The translations under genes were made by a program, and so were the position numbers. The notes under the pieces were generated by a model that was not told the DNA's origin, did not search any database, and was given only the letters and a program-made list of their open reading frames with translations. 64,000 bases of DNA from NCBI RefSeq assembly GCF_029893965.1, contig NZ_JARXXP010000001.1:372001-436000 (forward strand), read 5' to 3'. Source of the stretch: Paenibacillus sp. PastM-3 (GTDB taxonomy: Bacteria > Bacillota > Bacilli > Paenibacillales > Paenibacillaceae). Below, piece after piece: positions 57,213 to 64,000 of the stretch (within the stretch, counting starts at the first letter, position 1; each line of letters begins with the position of its first letter).

Positions 57213-58925
57213 ATGTACAAAACCTACTGGAAAGAAAGCGTAGTATACGAAGTTTATTTGCGGAGCTTTAAGGACAGCGACGGGGACGGCATCGGCGATT
57301 TAAACGGCCTGATCTCCAAAGCGGACTACTTCTCTGAGCTTGGGGTCGATACCATCTGGCTGTCTCCGGTCTATGTGTCGCCAAATGTGGACAATGGTTA
57401 TGATATTAAAGATTACTGCGCGATCCAGCATGAATACGGAACGATGGAACAATGGGAACAGCTGCTGGACGAGCTGCATAAACGGAAAATCAGGCTGATT
57501 ATGGATCTGGTGCTCAATCACACCTCGGATGAGCATCCCTGGTTCGTAGAGGCCAAGTCCTCCAGGGACAGCAGGTACCGTGATTTTTATATTTGGCGTC
57601 CGGCTGCGGCGGATGGCGGCCCGCCCAACAACTGGACCTCTTATCTCGGTAAGCCGGCCTGGACCTATGATGAAGACAGCGGTGAATATTACTTGCATTT
57701 ATATAACGCCAAGCAGCCGGACCTGAATTGGGATAACCCGGAGCTGCGGGCGGAGATGCACAAGATTATGACTTTCTGGCTGGATAAAGGGATTGACGGA
57801 TTCCGGATGGATGCGATTAACTCGATCTCCAAGGATCAGAGGTTTCCTGATACGGATAAGACGAAACTGCAGGCGAACGGCGAGCCTTATACCAAAAACG
57901 GACCGCGGATTCATGAATATCTACGGGAGATGAATGATAAGGTGTTCTCCCGCTATGAGATTTTCACTGCAGGTGAGACCTCCAAGGTCAATGAAGATGA
58001 TGTGCTTATGTACACCAGGCCGGAGCGGCGTGAGCTGAGTATGGTGTTGTCGGCTGAAGCCTCCAAGCTGGCGGATTGCGAGGAAGACCAGTGGCAGAGC
58101 AAGGAATGGGGCCTGGACGATCTGCGTGAGGTCATGAAGATGTGGCAAAAGGACGTCGGTGAACCGGGCGGCTGGTTCGGACTCTACCTTAGTAACCACG
58201 ATCAGCCCCGCATGGTTGCGACCTTCGGGGACCAGGGCAAATACAGGGTGCAGTCTGCCAAAATGCTGGCAATTCTGCTGCATACGTTAAAAGGCACGCC
58301 ATTCATCCTGCAGGGCGAGGAGCTGGGAATGACCAATCATCCGGGCTTGATCCGGATCGAAGATTTTAACGAACAGCAGACACACTCTTATTATGATGTA
58401 ATGGTTAAAGAACGCGGTGAGCCGGAAGAGCTCATTATGGAGCGGATCAGACAGAAGTCGCGGGATCATGCCCGGACCCCTATGCAGTGGGACGACAGTC
58501 CGAATGCCGGTTTCACGGATGGCCAGCCCTGGTTACCCGTGCACCCTGATTACAAAGAGGTCAACTTAAAAGCACAGCTGGATGATCCGGATTCCATCTT
58601 TCATTTCTACAAAAAGCTGATACGCCTGCGCAAGGAGCATCCGGTTATGGTCTACGGCGATTTTGATCTCATGCTTGAAGATCATCAGCAAATCTTCGCT
58701 TACACACGCCATGATAAAGCTGAGGAATGGCTGATTCTGCTTAACTTTTCTAACGAAGAAGCCCATTGGAAGCTGCCGGAGCTGGAGGCCGAGCGGCTTA
58801 TGGGGGCAGACTTTCTCTTCGGCAATTATCCGGGTGAGACTGAGCCGAAATGTCATCGTCAGGGCACGCTTAAGCCTTATGAAGGGCTGGTGTACCGGAG
58901 GTATCAGGATAACAGTACGGATTAA
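57213..58925 (+). CDS. GH13 alpha-glucosidase (oligo-1,6-glucosidase type)
   Basis: 570 residues, no signal peptide. The TIM barrel carries the GH13 regions I-IV: DLVLNHTSDEHPWF, GFRMDAINSI (nucleophile Asp), FTAGETS (acid/base Glu) and LSNHDQPR (transition-state Asp), plus the QPDLNWDNP region V typical of oligo-1,6-glucosidases and trehalose-6-phosphate hydrolases. It cleaves alpha-1,6 or alpha-1,4 bonds in small malto-oligosaccharides in the cytoplasm. Start has AAAGGAG. It is monocistronic. Confidence 0.92.
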   Translation: MYKTYWKESVVYEVYLRSFKDSDGDGIGDLNGLISKADYFSELGVDTIWLSPVYVSPNVDNGYDIKDYCAIQHEYGTMEQWEQLLDELHKRKIRLIMDLVLNHTSDEHPWFVEAKSSRDSRYRDFYIWRPAAADGGPPNNWTSYLGKPAWTYDEDSGEYYLHLYNAKQPDLNWDNPELRAEMHKIMTFWLDKGIDGFRMDAINSISKDQRFPDTDKTKLQANGEPYTKNGPRIHEYLREMNDKVFSRYEIFTAGETSKVNEDDVLMYTRPERRELSMVLSAEASKLADCEEDQWQSKEWGLDDLREVMKMWQKDVGEPGGWFGLYLSNHDQPRMVATFGDQGKYRVQSAKMLAILLHTLKGTPFILQGEELGMTNHPGLIRIEDFNEQQTHSYYDVMVKERGEPEELIMERIRQKSRDHARTPMQWDDSPNAGFTDGQPWLPVHPDYKEVNLKAQLDDPDSIFHFYKKLIRLRKEHPVMVYGDFDLMLEDHQQIFAYTRHDKAEEWLILLNFSNEEAHWKLPELEAERLMGADFLFGNYPGETEPKCHRQGTLKPYEGLVYRRYQDNSTD

Positions 58926-58946
58926 AACACCAAGGTTGCGCAGGCA

Positions 58947-58977
58947 AAAGCCCCTCAACAATTGAGGGGCTTTATTG
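58947..58977 (+). terminator. Bidirectional terminator
   Basis: AAAGCCCCTCAA pairs perfectly with TTGAGGGGCTTT (58947-58973) and is followed by TATT. It separates the convergent GH13 and transglutaminase-like genes and has A-rich flanks on both sides. Confidence 0.85.
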
Positions 58978-58985
58978 GGGTTGTC

Positions 58986-59702
58986 TTACGCTCCAGACGC
59001 GGCAGTTCCCTGCCTTATCTTACTAACATTACGGTTCATCAGATGCCGCACAATATATACAAACACGGCTTCCCGTAGCGGGCCCAGCTTCTGGCGGTGT
59101 ACAGCGAAAAACTCATCAGGGCTGTCAAAGATTCCGAAATCCTGAACAATGCCCTCCTTCTGAATATACGTATGTCCTTCGTCCCAGTAGACTTCAGGAT
59201 TAGACAGATTATCTGTGGCAGCGCCATAGCCGCAAAACCCTTCGGGGCATGCTGCGAATTTTTCCTGCAGTCTGCTTAAGTATGGCATGTCAAGAATAAA
59301 GCCCTCGATATTCAGCCACTTGTCCTTGTACCAGACCTCCACCCAGCTGTGGATAATTTCCTGCGGGGAGAGCTGGTAATACCAGCCCTTCATCGCTCCC
59401 TTCTGCAGCTCCTTATCAATGGTGAAGCCATGCATCCGGCACGGAATGCCAGCTGCCCTGAGCAGTGTCATAAACAAAATGCCTTTAGTATTACATTGGC
59501 CATAGCCGTCCAGCAAGACTTCAGATGCCTGAATGACATCTGAGCGGTTATAACCGAACTGAATTTCATCACGGACGAAGTTGTAGATTTGCAGAATTTG
59601 CTCCTTAACGGGAAGCTGCACCCACTGCCGGTCACGTAGCAGCTGTTGAATCCCGGGATGAGAGTAGTTCATTAATTCTGTCTCTGATATAAGTACAGTC
59701 AT
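58986..59702 (-). CDS. Transglutaminase-like (papain-fold) protein
   Basis: 238 residues, no signal peptide. The catalytic triad is visible: Cys in DGYGQCNTKG, His in IIHSWVEVWY and Asp in NIEGFILDM. Such proteins are cysteine proteases or transferases and often modify peptides; the substrate here is unknown. RBS AGGAGG is 9 nt before the ATG. It lies downstream of an AraC-type gene on the same strand and may be co-regulated. Confidence 0.86.
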   Translation of the reverse strand: MTVLISETELMNYSHPGIQQLLRDRQWVQLPVKEQILQIYNFVRDEIQFGYNRSDVIQASEVLLDGYGQCNTKGILFMTLLRAAGIPCRMHGFTIDKELQKGAMKGWYYQLSPQEIIHSWVEVWYKDKWLNIEGFILDMPYLSRLQEKFAACPEGFCGYGAATDNLSNPEVYWDEGHTYIQKEGIVQDFGIFDSPDEFFAVHRQKLGPLREAVFVYIVRHLMNRNVSKIRQGTAASGA

Positions 59703-59732
59703 GGTATGACACCTCCTGTACTTATTCTAAGG

Positions 59733-60497
59733 TTAATGCAGGCACGAAACTTTCAAAAAAACGCTATCCTTGCGGATTTCTCTTGCCGCCATTCCCAGCA
59801 TCCGTTTGCTTGTAGCGGCAAAATGCGATGGGCTGTCAAAGCCGGCAGCCATCGCTGCATCAGTAATCGGGGTCCCATTAAAAATCAGGTAAACGGCTTT
59901 TTGCAGCTTATGCAGAACAATATAGCCGCTTAAGGAAGTTCCCGTGTGCTGCTTGAACAAGTGCGCCAGTCTGCTGCCCGAAAGTCCCAGCTGGTTAGCG
60001 TACATACCGACTGAGTGCTCAGAATCCCGGCAATCCTTCATAAGCTGAATCAAATCCCGTATTCTGGAATCCTCAAATGCAGCCTGCACTTCAAGCCGGA
60101 AGAGCTCCATCAGCTGCATAAAAAAGCTGCGGTAGCTGCTGCTGTCCTTAATGCTAGCGTAGTGTGCCTGAACGAATCCGGTTATAGTTTTGACTTGATC
60201 GGGCGGTAACTGACAGTACCCGGAATCGCCAATCCGTTGTCTGAAGCCGGCCGCAATGTCTGAGGTTCCGTCAATCAGCAGAAGCATCAGCGGCTTCCCC
60301 GTCCCGTCCAGGCGGTGGCGGATGTTGGAATCAATTGCGATCCCGCTGCAGCGCATACTCCTGCCTTCCAGCTCAATGTCCAGCTCACCTTCAAAAGCCA
60401 GGGTTATCTGTACAAAGGCATGGGTATGATCATCTGCATCAATGGTATCCGACAGCACAAGCAGGTGGTGCTCCGCCCCGTACAAATTCATCATCAT
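59733..60497 (-). CDS. AraC-family regulator
   Basis: 254 residues. The N-terminal cupin-like part (DDHTHAFVQITLAFEGELDI) is followed by two HTH motifs in the C-terminal third (VGMYANQLGLSGSRLAHLFK and ITDAAMAAGFDSPSHFAATS). The start is one of three consecutive ATGs after GGGGAGA. The gene is 30 bp upstream of the transglutaminase-like gene on the same strand; the shared target is unknown. Confidence 0.88.
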   Translation of the reverse strand: MMMNLYGAEHHLLVLSDTIDADDHTHAFVQITLAFEGELDIELEGRSMRCSGIAIDSNIRHRLDGTGKPLMLLLIDGTSDIAAGFRQRIGDSGYCQLPPDQVKTITGFVQAHYASIKDSSSYRSFFMQLMELFRLEVQAAFEDSRIRDLIQLMKDCRDSEHSVGMYANQLGLSGSRLAHLFKQHTGTSLSGYIVLHKLQKAVYLIFNGTPITDAAMAAGFDSPSHFAATSKRMLGMAAREIRKDSVFLKVSCLH

Positions 60498-60556
60498 TTA
60501 TCTCCCCTTAAGTACCAGTCACTCTCCTATACCGGAACATTATATCAAAAAATAGC

Positions 60557-60581
60557 AAAAGAGCCTGCACGCGGCAGGCTC
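60557..60581 (-). terminator. Terminator after the aldo/keto reductase pseudogene
   Basis: On the minus strand GAGCCTGC / GCAGGCTC (60561-60581, perfect 8-bp stem) is followed by TTTT. Confidence 0.75.
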
Positions 60582-60665
60582 CCGGTATTAAATAAATACT
60601 CCATTCCAGACCTTTTTTACCGTAATCAGTCATAAATTCAACGGTCTGCGGGTCTTAATTACCCC

Positions 60666-61400
60666 TTATTGGGCTCCGACTACGCGGTGCGGGATGTACA
60701 GCTCTTCAAGAAAAGCAACCTCTTCCTCTGTCAGTTTCACGGATAGCGCTCCTACAGCATCTTCAAGCTGGGTTAGCTTGGTTGCCCCAATTATCGGAGC
60801 AGCTACCGTTTCCTTCTGCAGCAGCCAGGCAAGGGCGATATGAATACGCGGCACGCCGCGCTTGTCCGCAAGTGAGGCTACCCGCTCAATGATCAGCCTG
60901 TCGGCCTCTGCAGTCGCATCGTATTTGGATTTCTGGATGTGATCTGTTTCTGAGCGTAGCGTGGTTTCAGACCAGTCACGGATCAGTCTTCCGGATGCCA
61001 GCGGGCTGTATGGAGTCGATGCAATGTGCTGGTCTTTGAGGAGCGGTAGCATTTCACGTTCCTCTTCCCGGTAGATGAGATTTAGATGATTCTGCATCGA
61101 GACGAACCGGGTCCAGCCATTCTTTTCTGCGGTATACTGCGCCTTCTGGAATTGCCAGGCATACATTGCGGAAGCGCCGATATATCTGGCTTTTCCCGCC
61201 TTCACTATATCATGGAGTGCTTCCATCGTTTCCTCAATCGGCGTGTCATAATCCCAGCGGTGGATGATGTAAAGATCGACATAGTCGGTTTCCAGCCGCT
61301 TCAGGCTTTTGTCAATCTCACTCAGTATAGCTTTCCGGGATCAGACCAGACAAATCCGCGAGACATCCATTCCGGTATTGCCGAATTTAACATACTCCAC
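60666..61400 (-). pseudogene. Aldo/keto reductase with an internal deletion
   Basis: A GTG start at 61400 (GGAGG 8 nt upstream) opens EYVKFGNTGMDVSRICL, then comes V and TGA, then in the same frame SRKAILSEIDKSLKRLETDY and a normal C-terminal AKR (YVDLYIIHRWDY, ARYIGASAMYAWQF, ALAWLLQKETVAAPIIGATK) to 60666. Intact homologues have about 330 residues. About 90 residues after the first strand, including the catalytic Asp and Tyr, were deleted. The downstream ATG at 61226 gives a 186-residue C-terminal piece that cannot bind NADPH properly and is inactive. Confidence 0.82.
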
Positions 61401-61494
61401 TGTGTAATCCTCCATTTCTGTTATCGTAGGATTCTTGTTCCTCTACTTTATTATGCACCTGTACTAGCGGAAAGCGTTAACCTGATTATGCTGA

Positions 61495-62448
61495 ATGCTT
61501 GCCTATTTCTGTCACAGAGCTTACTACAGTATCAAGCAGCAGCAAGAGCTGGCAAAGCTCATTCAGCAATTTTCACCAAAAGATAGAGTAGTTGAAACCG
61601 CAATCCCCCATTTATTTGTCATCCGCTATTCGGAAGTTTCCGAGCCGGACTACAGGGTGTACAAGCCTTCCTTTTGTGTCATTGCCCAAGGGGAAAAAGA
61701 GATTTTCCTGGCGCAGGAACGCTTTGAATACGGGTCGGCTGACTACCTGATAGCTTCAATGAATCTGCCTGTGGTCGGTCAGATCATCCGTGCTTCGGAG
61801 GAGCAGCCCTACCTGAGCATTAAACTGGAATTTACACATGATCAGATTCTGGAAGTCATTAACGATGCAAATGTACGTATTATTCCGAACGAGAACGCCA
61901 AACGCGCTATTTTTGTCGGGCAGACAGAGCACACTTTAATCGACGCGACTCTAAGACTGATGGAATTATTGCACCGGCCGGATGATATCCCATTTCTGGC
62001 ACCTCTGTTTATAAAAGAGATTCTGTATACCCTGCTGAAGGGTCCATATGGTGTCACATTAAGCCAAATCGCCATGGAGGGCAGCCATACTTACCGGATC
62101 AGAGAAGCCATTGATCACCTGACTTCCTGTTTCGACCAGACCATCCGTGTAGAGCAGCTTGCTGAAGCAGCGAATATGAGTCTGTCTACCTTTCACCGGA
62201 ACTTTAAGGAAGTAACTGGCATGACACCGATCCAGTTTCAGAAGCAGCTGAGGCTGCAGGAAGCCCGGCGCATCCTGTTATCCGAATCAGCCGAAGCAGC
62301 TGAGGTCGCATTCCGTGTAGGTTATGAGAGTGCTTCCCAGTTCAGCCGTGAATATTCGCGGATGTTCGGGTCCCCGCCGCGGTCCGATGTGAAGCAATTG
62401 AAGGAAATGTATGATCCCGCTAAAAGCATAGTCTTTCTGGGCGATTGA
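61495..62448 (+). CDS. AraC-family regulator with AraC_N domain (YqhC-like)
   Basis: 317 residues. The N-terminal PF06719-type domain (PHLFVIRYSEVSEPDYRVYK, FCVIAQGEKEIFLAQERF) is followed by two AraC HTH motifs (VEQLAEAANMSLSTFHRNFK and AEVAFRVGYESASQFSREYS). Relatives such as YqhC control aldehyde reductases of the AKR type, and here the gene is divergent from the AKR pseudogene. The ATG at 61495 has no evident RBS and the first dozen residues look unlike homologues, so the 5' end may be altered. Confidence 0.85.
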   Translation: MLAYFCHRAYYSIKQQQELAKLIQQFSPKDRVVETAIPHLFVIRYSEVSEPDYRVYKPSFCVIAQGEKEIFLAQERFEYGSADYLIASMNLPVVGQIIRASEEQPYLSIKLEFTHDQILEVINDANVRIIPNENAKRAIFVGQTEHTLIDATLRLMELLHRPDDIPFLAPLFIKEILYTLLKGPYGVTLSQIAMEGSHTYRIREAIDHLTSCFDQTIRVEQLAEAANMSLSTFHRNFKEVTGMTPIQFQKQLRLQEARRILLSESAEAAEVAFRVGYESASQFSREYSRMFGSPPRSDVKQLKEMYDPAKSIVFLGD

Positions 62449-62453
62449 AAGGA

Positions 62454-62681
62454 AGATGCTGGATCGGGATTATCAGAGGTACCCCCATTTGGCTTGGGGT
62501 CTGGAGTGTACTGACGGGACTTGGCCTGGGCTGCGGACAGCCCATTTCCATGTTTGTTGCCTATCAGTCATCGCCTGCTTCCAGGACTGGTGAGGTGCTG
62601 GGGCTGATCACTGTCTTTTATGCCAGCAGCGTTTTTCTGCTGGGCGGGACACTGCTGATCAAGCCGCCGAGAAAGGAATAA
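62454..62681 (+). pseudogene. MFS transporter fragment
   Basis: About 75 codons hold two or three helices of an MFS carrier (GTPIWLGVWSVLTGLGLGCG followed by QPISMFVAYQSSP, then TGEVLGLITVFYASSVFLLG). Homologues continue after GEVLGL with about 30 residues that are missing here. The frame overlaps the end of the AraC gene and has no RBS of its own. Confidence 0.7.
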
Positions 62682-62689
62682 CGGACCGC

Positions 62690-63409
62690 TTAATTTGAAT
62701 TATGACAGGCATTCACAAAGGCCGAAAAAAGCTTTCTGCTGTTGCTGTCCACTGTATAACTGAATTCCGGATGCCACTGTACAGCGAGAATGAAGCTTTT
62801 ATTCTCCATTGTTACCGCCTCAACCAGCCCGTCCTCCGCAGCAGCCGCGGCTGTCAATGATGCCGCCAGTGTTTTGATCCCCTGATGATGATAGCTGTTC
62901 ACTTCTATGTGTTCTGTCTGCAAAATGTTATGAAGCAGCGTGTCCTTACAGATATGTACGGAATGGGATGGCTCGGCATACGGCGGTTTCTGTTTATGGC
63001 TGACGGCAATCTCTGCTGCCATCTGGGCTGGTATATCCTGATACAGGCTCCCTCCGCTTATCACGTTAAACAATTGTAACCCGCGGCAGATTCCAAAAGC
63101 AGGCTTATCCAATTCTGCTGCCCGGTCAAACAGCAGCTTCTCCATCCCATCGCGTTCATCACACCATTCTCCGCAGAACTCTTCCGCTGTCTCCTTATAC
63201 ATTTTAGGATTGATATCATGGCCGCCGGTAAACAGGAATCCGTCAAACCTGTCTGCCAAGGCTGTAATGTTATCCTTATCGGTTGTCAGGGGCAGCATTA
63301 CCGGAATTCCGCCTTCATTTTCTATTGCTTTCATATAACCCGGGAGCATCCAGTAGCTGTCTTTGCCGGAATCGTATAAAGGCAGGACTCCAATCATCGG
63401 TTTCTTCAT
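62690..63409 (-). CDS. Class I glutamine amidotransferase-like hydrolase (peptidase C26, PuuD-type)
   Basis: 239 residues. The catalytic Cys is in FGICRGLQLFNV, and the His/Glu pair in LAVQWHPEFSY; the family phrase LFTGGHDINPKMY is present. Family members hydrolyse gamma-glutamyl-GABA or other gamma-glutamyl amides in the cytoplasm. RBS GGAGG is well placed. No other putrescine-pathway gene is near, so the substrate is open. Confidence 0.9.
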   Translation of the reverse strand: MKKPMIGVLPLYDSGKDSYWMLPGYMKAIENEGGIPVMLPLTTDKDNITALADRFDGFLFTGGHDINPKMYKETAEEFCGEWCDERDGMEKLLFDRAAELDKPAFGICRGLQLFNVISGGSLYQDIPAQMAAEIAVSHKQKPPYAEPSHSVHICKDTLLHNILQTEHIEVNSYHHQGIKTLAASLTAAAAAEDGLVEAVTMENKSFILAVQWHPEFSYTVDSNSRKLFSAFVNACHNSN

Positions 63410-63533
63410 TGCTGCACCTCCATCATTTATTGTCGTTTATTATAATAGGCGTTTGAAAATAACACCAGAGATTACATTACATTGTATGTCAAAGCACGAA
63501 GTGTATTTTCATTTCACATTGCAAATTATTACA

Positions 63534-63564
63534 TAAAAAAAGCAGGACACTGTGTGTCTCTGCT
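63534..63564 (-). terminator. Rho-independent terminator
   Basis: On the minus strand AGCAGAGACAC pairs with GTGTCCTGCT (one bulge) and is followed by TTTTTTT. It ends the kinase-like gene at the right edge. Confidence 0.8.
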
Positions 63565-63578
63565 CTATCGGATTTTGT

Positions 63579-64000
63579 CTAACGGCGGTTATTCCTTTTG
63601 CGCCACTTGTAGGCTTTCCGGATGATCTCCAGTATGCTCCGGGGAACCGGAAAAATCCACCGTGAGGCGATGGGCTTGTACAGCCGGTAATAGGCTTTCT
63701 TATAATCCTCCCACATGCTGCAGTCTTCCTGCTTGAGGAAGTCTGATACATCCACAATCAAGCCGCGGCCGTCCTTGATCATCACATTTTTGGCATGAAC
63801 ATCGTGCGGGTAGAGTCCCCGGGAACGGGCGTAGTCTAGTGCACTGTCAATATCGCGGACCGCCTGTTCTGTAATAAGGATCCCCTGCTTCATCGAGTCG
63901 TAAAAGGTAACCCCGCGCAGCCGGTCAAGAATAAGAAAGGTACTGCCGATATAATAGCACCGCGCGTATGCCGGATGGTGTCCAAGGAGCCTGTATACCT
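63579..64000 (-). CDS. Protein-kinase-fold protein (partial, 5' end outside window)
   Basis: The frame is open from the right edge to the stop at 63579, about 140 residues of the C-terminal lobe. The catalytic loop is YPHDVHAKNVMI and the metal-binding Asp is in VDVSDF, matching the HxDxxxxN and DFG elements of RIO/LPS-kinase-like folds. A basic tail closes it (KAYKWRKRNNRR). It probably phosphorylates a small molecule or protein serine. The N-terminal lobe lies outside the window. Confidence 0.78.
   Translation of the reverse strand, partial: VYRLLGHHPAYARCYYIGSTFLILDRLRGVTFYDSMKQGILITEQAVRDIDSALDYARSRGLYPHDVHAKNVMIKDGRGLIVDVSDFLKQEDCSMWEDYKKAYYRLYKPIASRWIFPVPRSILEIIRKAYKWRKRNNRR

Overview
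The window looks like chromosome from a Paenibacillus-type Gram-positive bacterium (Bacillales). GC content is moderate, Shine-Dalgarno sites are strong (AGGAGG-like), TTG and GTG starts are common, and most genes have Bacillales relatives. The gene set fits too: Lpl-type sugar ABC systems with AraC regulators, a large pectin-degrading exoenzyme, an Mrp antiporter, a KdpD-like stress domain and an lmo0937-type small protein. No rRNA, tRNA, CRISPR array or intact transposase was recognised.

Layout. 1-2.1 kb: an iron-responsive AraC regulator fused to a siderophore-binding domain (cut by the left edge) behind a Fur box, and an unknown 127-aa protein. 2.2-3.9 kb: a graveyard of one former transporter/NTF2-like/histidine-kinase/response-regulator cluster, joined by deletions. 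4.0-9.0 kb: a small soluble protein; an NlpC/P60 wall hydrolase under a c-di-AMP (ydaO-yuaA) riboswitch; and a lipoprotein/small membrane protein/response regulator/sensor kinase/small membrane protein operon. 9.2-10.4 kb: a leader peptide and stacked hairpins before a decayed MFS efflux gene. 10.5-17.0 kb: a tightly coupled four-gene operon (anchored glycoside-hydrolase-like protein, Hpt-REC-degenerate GGDEF-REC protein, HEAT-repeat membrane protein, processive GT2 synthase) that looks like an exopolysaccharide machine with its own regulator. 17.1-23.9 kb: an Mrp Na+/H+ antiporter operon with fused MrpA-MrpB and a KdpD-like USP protein. 24-29.2 kb: chemoreceptor, deoD, beta-helix lipoprotein, AAA ATPase and a broken DMT exporter. 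29.4-30.4 kb: a TPR regulator of RRNPP appearance with a 49-aa secreted pro-peptide overlapping its 3' end, a probable cell-cell signalling cassette. 30.5-40.6 kb: an eight-gene amino-sugar or beta-glycoside salvage operon (two NagZ-like GH3 enzymes, GH4, BadF-type sugar kinase, ABC importer) preceded by its AraC regulator. 40.8-44.0 kb: a TetR-controlled ABC-2 exporter operon. 44.1-48.3 kb: zinc alcohol dehydrogenase with divergent MerR regulator, then rifampin phosphotransferase. 48.5-49.9 kb: AT-rich orphan genes, one frameshifted. 50.0-56.4 kb: a 2132-residue secreted rhamnogalacturonan lyase carrying two acetylesterase modules. 56.8-64 kb: small membrane protein, GH13 alpha-glucosidase, transglutaminase-like protein, AraC regulators, broken aldo/keto reductase, MFS remnant, peptidase C26 amidotransferase and a partial kinase-fold protein.

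Two themes stand out. Many genes act on polysaccharides outside the cell or import the products. There is also an unusual density of genes broken by internal deletions rather than insertions (2.2-3.9, 9.4, 25.2, 28.6-29.2 and 60.7-62.7 kb). The most promising under-described elements are the peptide/TPR pair at 29.4-30.4 kb, the HEAT/degenerate-GGDEF/GT2 operon at 10.5-17.0 kb and the leader-peptide attenuator at 9.2 kb. All assignments come from reading translations and motifs by eye; no database search was run.
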